NCBI GenBank assembly: GCA_036574075.1 | Contig: JAINCN010000026.1 | Coordinates: forward strand, 1 to 38,260 | Reading direction: 5' to 3' | DNA from: Deltaproteobacteria bacterium | GTDB lineage: Bacteria; Desulfobacterota; Dissulfuribacteria; Dissulfuribacterales; UBA5754 | DNA length: 38,260 bases | The notes under the pieces: model-generated | Told to the model about the DNA's origin: nothing | The model's input: only the letters and a program-made list of their open reading frames with translations | Databases searched by the model: none | Part shown: piece by piece, positions 34,194 to 38,260 of the stretch | Position numbering within the stretch: the first letter of the stretch is position 1 | How the letters are laid out: each line of letters starts with the position of its first letter | Program-made: the position numbers and the translations under genes

Positions 34194-34366
34194 CCTGAAT
34201 CCGTGGATTATGTATTCAACTTTGCGATTTTCAGAACAAGCCGACGTCCGGGGTATTTGTGGAGTGAGGCGCCCATGGACGGGCGCCGTCGGCAAATCCG
34301 CCCCCATGGACGGGGGCTATTTGCTGCACGGAACAAATACCCCGGACGTAGGCTCACGGATTCAGG
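34194..34366 (+). repeat. MITE-like element, copy E, with 5-bp target duplication
   Basis: CCTGAATCCGTGGATTATG at the left and GGCTCACGGATTCAGG at the right, flanked by TTTGA at 34189-34193 and TTTGA at 34367-34371. The inner stem reads ACGTCC/GGACGT where other copies read ACGGCC/GGCCGT, so both sides changed together. Hairpins GGCGCCC/GGGCGCC and GGCAAAT/ATTTGCC are intact. Confidence 0.96.
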
Positions 34367-34383
34367 TTTGATACAATCCCGTC

Positions 34384-35892
34384 ATGACGAACGACGCATC
34401 ACGCGACATGCCTACCACTGACGATCTCAACCAACTGATCGAGGTCCTTCCGGATCCCATCCGTGCATCCCTCGAGCATCTCACCCTCGACGACCTCCTC
34501 GAGATCGTCATGGATCTCGGGCGGCCTCCCGAGGCCCGTTTCCCTGGACGCGTCCTCGATCTCTCCAAGGAACCCGTCTCTTCAGAGGACATCGACAAAG
34601 TGGTCGGCCAGGTGGGCGAATTCGGCGCGGACAACCGGGCCGGGATCGAACGCACGCTCCACCGTATCTCCGCCATTCGAAACCGCAAGGGCCGGATCAT
34701 CGGGCTCACGCTCCGCGTCGGGAGGGCTGTCCCCGGAACAGTCGATCCCATCCGCGATCTCGTGGAGACGGGAAAGAACATCCTCCTGCTCGGACGCCCA
34801 GGCGTGGGCAAGACAACCATGCTCCGGGAGATGGCCCGGGTACTTGCGGACGAACTGGGCAAACGCGTGGTCGTCGTTGACACCTCTAACGAGATCGGCG
34901 GAGACGGCGACATACCCCATCCAGCCATAGGACGCGCACGGCGCATGCAAGTCCCACATCCAGACCAGCAGCACGCAGTCATGATCGAGGCGGTGGAAAA
35001 CCACATGCCCGAAGTCATCGTCATCGACGAAATCGGGACCGAAAAGGAGACGGTCGCGGCCCGAACCATTGCAGAACGCGGGGTCCAGCTCATCGGGACC
35101 GCCCACGGAAACACTCTCGAGAACCTCGTCATGAACCCGACCCTCGCGGATCTCGTGGGCGGGGTCCAGACCGTGACCCTCGGAGACGAAGAGGCGCGCT
35201 TTCGGGGGACCCAGAAGACCATAACGGAACGGAAGGGGCCTCCCACCTTTGATGTGGTGGTGGAGATCGCGGCCATCGGAAATCTCGTCGTCCACTCTGA
35301 CACGGCCTCTGCAGTGGATGACCTACTTCGCGGCTACATCCCCGAGGGGGAGAGCAGGCGCACCAAGGCAGAGACCACCGGGAAGTCCATTCCTCCACAA
35401 GAGGCACCGGTGTGTTTCTCTTCCGAGGCTGAGACCGCCAGGATCTATCCCTATGCCCTTAGCCCGGATTCCGTCTCGCGCGTTATTCGGGATCTCCGCC
35501 TCAACGCACGGGTGGTCGCCTATCCGGAGGATGCCAACATCCTTCTCGCCCTGAGGTCACGCGGGTTTGACCAGCGCCTTCAGCGCATGGAGAAAGAGAC
35601 CGGGGCATCCGTCCACCTGGTGAAACGAAACAGCACGGCCCAGATACGTCACGTCCTCCAGGACATCTTTTCCGTCGTGGAGGGCCACGACCCGGACGAG
35701 ATCCGGGTGGCCGTCCGTGAGGCCGAAGATGCAGTGGAAAGGGTCATGGAGACAGGGGCTTCCGTAGAGCTTTCACCCCGGCCTTCACCCCTTCGGAGGC
35801 TCCAGCACCGGATCGTTGCCCGCTGCCACCTTGTTGCGGAAAGCGTCGGAAGCGAACCCCTCCGCCACTTGATCATCCAGCCCCGTGAGTGA
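34384..35892 (+). CDS. SpoIIIAA/Ycf45-like AAA ATPase with C-terminal R3H domain
   Basis: 502 aa. Walker [20 protein letters not shown] (about 136-154), Walker [17 protein letters not shown], and sensor-type [17 protein letters not shown] identify the ATPase as the SpoIIIAA/PilT-like Ycf45 branch. The C-terminal half (about 335-502) has [17 protein letters not shown] and an R3H-like nucleic-acid domain around [22 protein letters not shown]. Proteins of this layout are found in many non-sporulating bacteria and plastids; function unknown, probably nucleic-acid linked. No ribosome site precedes the ATG, which lies 17 bp after the MITE; TACAAT at 34372-34377 could give a leaderless transcript. 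Confidence 0.88.
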   Translation: MTNDASRDMPTTDDLNQLIEVLPDPIRASLEHLTLDDLLEIVMDLGRPPEARFPGRVLDLSKEPVSSEDIDKVVGQVGEFGADNRAGIERTLHRISAIRNRKGRIIGLTLRVGRAVPGTVDPIRDLVETGKNILLLGRPGVGKTTMLREMARVLADELGKRVVVVDTSNEIGGDGDIPHPAIGRARRMQVPHPDQQHAVMIEAVENHMPEVIVIDEIGTEKETVAARTIAERGVQLIGTAHGNTLENLVMNPTLADLVGGVQTVTLGDEEARFRGTQKTITERKGPPTFDVVVEIAAIGNLVVHSDTASAVDDLLRGYIPEGESRRTKAETTGKSIPPQEAPVCFSSEAETARIYPYALSPDSVSRVIRDLRLNARVVAYPEDANILLALRSRGFDQRLQRMEKETGASVHLVKRNSTAQIRHVLQDIFSVVEGHDPDEIRVAVREAEDAVERVMETGASVELSPRPSPLRRLQHRIVARCHLVAESVGSEPLRHLIIQPRE

Positions 35893-35895
35893 ACG

Positions 35896-36495
35896 GTGCT
35901 GAACGCCATCTGGATGGGGCTGCTCGCCCTCTCCATGCTTTTCGGCATCTGGAACGGCCGCATGGCCGATATCTCCAAGGCCGCTGTGGACGGGGCCAAG
36001 GCCGGGGTCGAGATCGCCATCGGCCTTGTGGGGATCATGGCCCTCTGGCTCGGGGTCATGCGCATCGGGGAACGGGCCGGTCTTGTCACGGCACTCTCGC
36101 GCCTGCTCCATCCTGCGCTTCAAAGGCTCTTCCCGGAGATCCCCAAAGACCATCCAGCCCTTGGGGCCATGGTCATGAATCTCGCCGCCAACATGCTCGG
36201 ACTCGGAAACGCGGCTACTCCCCTGGGACTTGCGGCCATGAGGGACCTCCAGGGACTCAATTACGTCAAGGACCGGGCAAGTGACGCCATGTGCATGTTT
36301 CTCGCCCTCAACACGAGCTCGGTCCAGCTGGTGCCGACGACCGCCATCGCCGTACTTGCGGCCGCAGGAAGCATGAATCCATCGGCCATCATTCCAACAG
36401 CCCTTGTGGCAACGACCTTTTCCACGGCTGCTGGGATCCTTGCGGCCCTCCTTTTCCGGCATTTTTCCAGAAAGCAGGGAAAAACCCGAGGATGA
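35896..36495 (+). CDS. spmA: SpmA-like nucleoside-recognition (Gate) membrane protein
   Basis: 199 aa starting at GTG 35896, three bases after the ATPase stop. Several hydrophobic helices with GAMVMNLAANMLGLGNAATPLGLAAM, the hallmark Gate/nucleoside-recognition motif of SpmA. Then LALNTSSVQLVPTTAIAVLA. SpmA and SpmB were named in spore formers but are widespread in non-spore-forming bacteria, where their role is unknown. The stop overlaps spmB (ATGA). Confidence 0.92.
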   Translation: MLNAIWMGLLALSMLFGIWNGRMADISKAAVDGAKAGVEIAIGLVGIMALWLGVMRIGERAGLVTALSRLLHPALQRLFPEIPKDHPALGAMVMNLAANMLGLGNAATPLGLAAMRDLQGLNYVKDRASDAMCMFLALNTSSVQLVPTTAIAVLAAAGSMNPSAIIPTALVATTFSTAAGILAALLFRHFSRKQGKTRG

Positions 36496-37028
36496 ACGGC
36501 CTTCTCGATGCGATCTCAGCCTCAGCCATTCCGGTCCTCGTGGCCGGAATCCCCATGTATGCCTTTTTCCGAAAGCGGGTCCCTGTCTATGAGGTCTTCG
36601 TGGAGGGGGCAAAGGAGGGTTTCGGCATTGCTGTAGGGATCATTCCCGCCCTTGTGGGGATGCTTGTGGCCATCAACATGTTCCGCGCATCAGGTGCCCT
36701 TGATCTCCTCGCATCCTCCCTCGCTCCCCTCCTCGGGGGTATGGGGATCACACCTGAACTCCTCGCACTCGCCATCGTCAGGCCGCTTTCGGGAAGCGGC
36801 TCCCTTGCGCTCCTCGCAGACATCGCCCGGACTTCGGGCCCCGATTCCCTGCCGGCCCGCATAGGGGCCACCCTTATCGGCTCCACGGAGACGACCTTCT
36901 ACGTGATCGCCGTCTATTTTGGAAGCGTCGGCATTGCACGCTTCCGCTATGCCGTACCTGCCGGACTCATCGCCGATCTCGCAGGACTCGTGGCGAGCGT
37001 CCTGGTCTGCCGGTGGTTCTTCGGATAG
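36492..37028 (+). CDS. spmB: SpmB-like nucleoside-recognition (Gate) membrane protein
   Basis: 178 aa from ATG 36492, overlapping the spmA stop. About five helices with IPALVGMLVAINMFRASGAL, VRPLSGSGSLALLADI and GSTETTFYVIAVYFGSVG, typical of SpmB. Likely forms a complex with SpmA. Longer in-frame starts lie within spmA. The 3' end is 15-100 bp from a convergent gene. Confidence 0.93.
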   Translation: MNGLLDAISASAIPVLVAGIPMYAFFRKRVPVYEVFVEGAKEGFGIAVGIIPALVGMLVAINMFRASGALDLLASSLAPLLGGMGITPELLALAIVRPLSGSGSLALLADIARTSGPDSLPARIGATLIGSTETTFYVIAVYFGSVGIARFRYAVPAGLIADLAGLVASVLVCRWFFG

Positions 37029-37131
37029 GCCGGCCTCCCTGCATCACCATCTTCCATGACCGTGGCCCTGGCCATGATCCTTATCCTTGCCGTGAACCTT
37101 GTCCTTGTCACGGCCATTGCCGTGCCCATGG

Positions 37132-37749
37132 TCATGATCCTCGTCGTTTTCGCCTTGCCCACCCCAACGATCCATGTCCCGGACATGACGTTTTTTCCCG
37201 AAAATCCCTGTCGATAACAATGAAGTCCCTGTGTCTGGAGCGCAGGTCGATGATCCGCTCCGGAGGAACATGGTGATAATCGGACATGAATCTGAGGTTG
37301 ACCAGGTTGACGATGTCGTCGTCATCGAGGATCACGACCCTTCCCCTCTTCTTCTTGTAATGACCGTATGCCTTTCCATACTGTGGGCAGGGCATGTAAC
37401 CGCGGGGCAGCGGGACGTAATAGATATCGGGTGAAAGGCCGAAATGAAGGGTGATATCATACCAGCTCAGGCCTCGATGGCGCAGGTCGATGATCGTCAT
37501 CGGCGAGCACCGGGCCGCCCTTGCGATGTGACAAACAACCGGGACTTCCCAGGGCGCAAGTCCACAGTCCCTAATGATGTAGATATCCCTTTCCGGCACT
37601 CGGTAATAGTCCCAAATGGAGTGGTAGAAAGAGCTGAGGTCTCCGTTGAAGAAATTCGCCCTGATATCCCCCGAGAATTCAGCCCGTGCGCTTGGGGACC
37701 CAATGAGCAAAAAAGACACAATAGCAGACAAAAGATGTCTCCTTATCAT
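37132..37749 (-). CDS. Secreted protein of unknown function, probable C-terminal frameshift
   Basis: About 205 aa as read in frame, from ATG 37749 (MIRRHLLSAIVSFLLIGSPS, cleavage likely after ARA), with GGAGG about 10 bp upstream. The mature part has repeated blocks: YYRVPERDIYIIRDCGLAPW, RHRGLSWYDITLHFGLSP, HHVPPERIIDLRSRHRDF, each a 'position-x-x-hydrophobic' helix pattern. I do not know the function. After DRDFREK the frame reads CPGHGSLGWARRKRRGS and stops. Dropping one base in the A6 run (37191-37196) gives RHVRDMDRWGGQGENDEDHD and a His/Asp/Lys/Gly-rich tail to a stop at 37044, a more natural end. Confidence 0.75.
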   Translation of the reverse strand: MIRRHLLSAIVSFLLIGSPSARAEFSGDIRANFFNGDLSSFYHSIWDYYRVPERDIYIIRDCGLAPWEVPVVCHIARAARCSPMTIIDLRHRGLSWYDITLHFGLSPDIYYVPLPRGYMPCPQYGKAYGHYKKKRGRVVILDDDDIVNLVNLRFMSDYHHVPPERIIDLRSRHRDFIVIDRDFREKTSCPGHGSLGWARRKRRGS

Positions 37750-37776
37750 GACAGAAGGACCTCCTTTATTGTGATA

Positions 37777-37896
37777 CCTAAATCCTTGGGTTATGTATTC
37801 AACCTTGCGATTTTTAAGAACAAGCCGACGGCTGGGGTATTTGTGGAGTAAGGCGCCCATGGTGTACGTGGGTTATTTGCCGCATCCTGAATCCGT
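37777..37896 (+). repeat. MITE-like element, copy F (degenerate)
   Basis: Starts CCTAAATCCTTGGGTTATG, has the second arm type and the inner arm GCCGACGGCTGGGG, then GGCGCCCATGG, and ends abruptly in GGTTATTTGCCGCATCCTGA. Terminal repeats and right half are damaged. Sequence 37897-38085 holds no gene that I can support. Confidence 0.7.
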
Positions 37897-38085
37897 TCGT
37901 CGGCAGCCTGGAGCCATGTGGATCCACTTTAATATGCACGCGGTGTGCCAGCCTGTGGCCAGCCGGACCGCCTTGAGGCTATCTTGAAAAACCCTTGATC
38001 CGGCAGACGCGAGGCGATGAAAAAACAAACATTCGCTCCGATCCCCCCACCTTTTCCTTTTTTCCTTCCTGGATTAAATTTTTTA

Positions 38086-38259
38086 CCTGAATCCGTGAGC
38101 CTACGGCCAGGGTATTTGTTCCGTGCGGCAAATAGCCCCCGTCCATGGGGGCAGATTTGCCGACGGCGCCCGTCCATGGGCGCCTCACTCCACAAATACC
38201 CCGGCCGTAGGCTTATGCTGTGAAATCGAAAGGTTGAGTGCATATCTCACGGATTCAGG
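38086..38259 (-). repeat. MITE-like element, copy G (full length)
   Basis: CCTGAATCCGTGAG at the left, inner arm GCCTACGGCCAGGG, hairpins, inner arm CCCCGGCCGTAGGC, asymmetric arm, and CTCACGGATTCAGG at the right, reaching the edge of the window. The left flank ends TTTTA; the last window base is T, so a duplication cannot be tested. Same orientation as copy A. Confidence 0.9.
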
Positions 38260-38260
38260 T

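Overview
The window reads as chromosomal DNA of a Gram-negative, GC-rich, probably anaerobic bacterium, most likely from the Desulfobacterota (former Deltaproteobacteria). This rests on a periplasmic multihaem c-type cytochrome, several lipoproteins with clear lipoboxes, a spirochaete/deltaproteobacterial (mitochondrial-like) EF-G, a DksA-like protein, a UbiA/UbiX/UbiD set of the kind used for menaquinone, and PyrDK. The taxon is inference from gene content; no rRNA is present.

Layout. 1-3500 (minus) is a surface-polysaccharide/envelope operon: Wzt-like ABC ATPase, GNAT-type protein, LpxL-like acyltransferase and the start of a membrane protein. 4137-10028 (plus) holds a PIG-L deacetylase, a giant three-domain GT2 glycosyltransferase, a GspC-like protein, a parvulin foldase and a lipoprotein. 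10061-11337 is a self-contained unit: strong promoter, 20-codon leader ORF, secreted protein, terminator. 11366-12136 is a decayed prlF-yhaV toxin-antitoxin pair interrupted by a repeat element; 12314-12966 is an intact RHH/PIN toxin-antitoxin pair with two palindromic operators. 13609-15444 is a roughly 12-haem cytochrome with one in-frame UGA, probably selenocysteine. 15501-19395 (minus) has an OppD-like ATPase, a RecA-like ATPase and fusA. 19762-27219 (minus) is a tightly overlapped run ettA-rlmI-ubiD-ubiX-ubiA-pyrK-pyrD. 27380-27456 is tRNA-Arg(TCG). 27757-30389 (minus) is a cation/proton antiporter plus an MFS transporter under a fluoride riboswitch. 30616-33320 has ispF, a PflX-like radical SAM protein, a formyltransferase and a DksA-like protein. 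33568-37028 has a lipoprotein, a SpoIIIAA/R3H ATPase and spmAB. 37044-37749 (minus) is a secreted protein with a probable C-terminal frameshift.

Two dispersed repeat families run through the intergenic spaces. The main one (seven copies, about 120-175 bp) has 14-bp terminal inverted repeats, an inner inverted repeat and two internal hairpins; two copies show 5-bp target duplications and one sits inside yhaV exactly between duplicated bases, so it is a MITE-like mobile element. The second (about 150 bp; two long copies and two fragments) carries TGATCCCGCT-type arms.

The strongest leads are the UGA-containing cytochrome with a SECIS-like hairpin, the MITE-like family with structure-preserving changes, the fluoride-riboswitch antiporter unit, and the leader ORF before the secreted protein.
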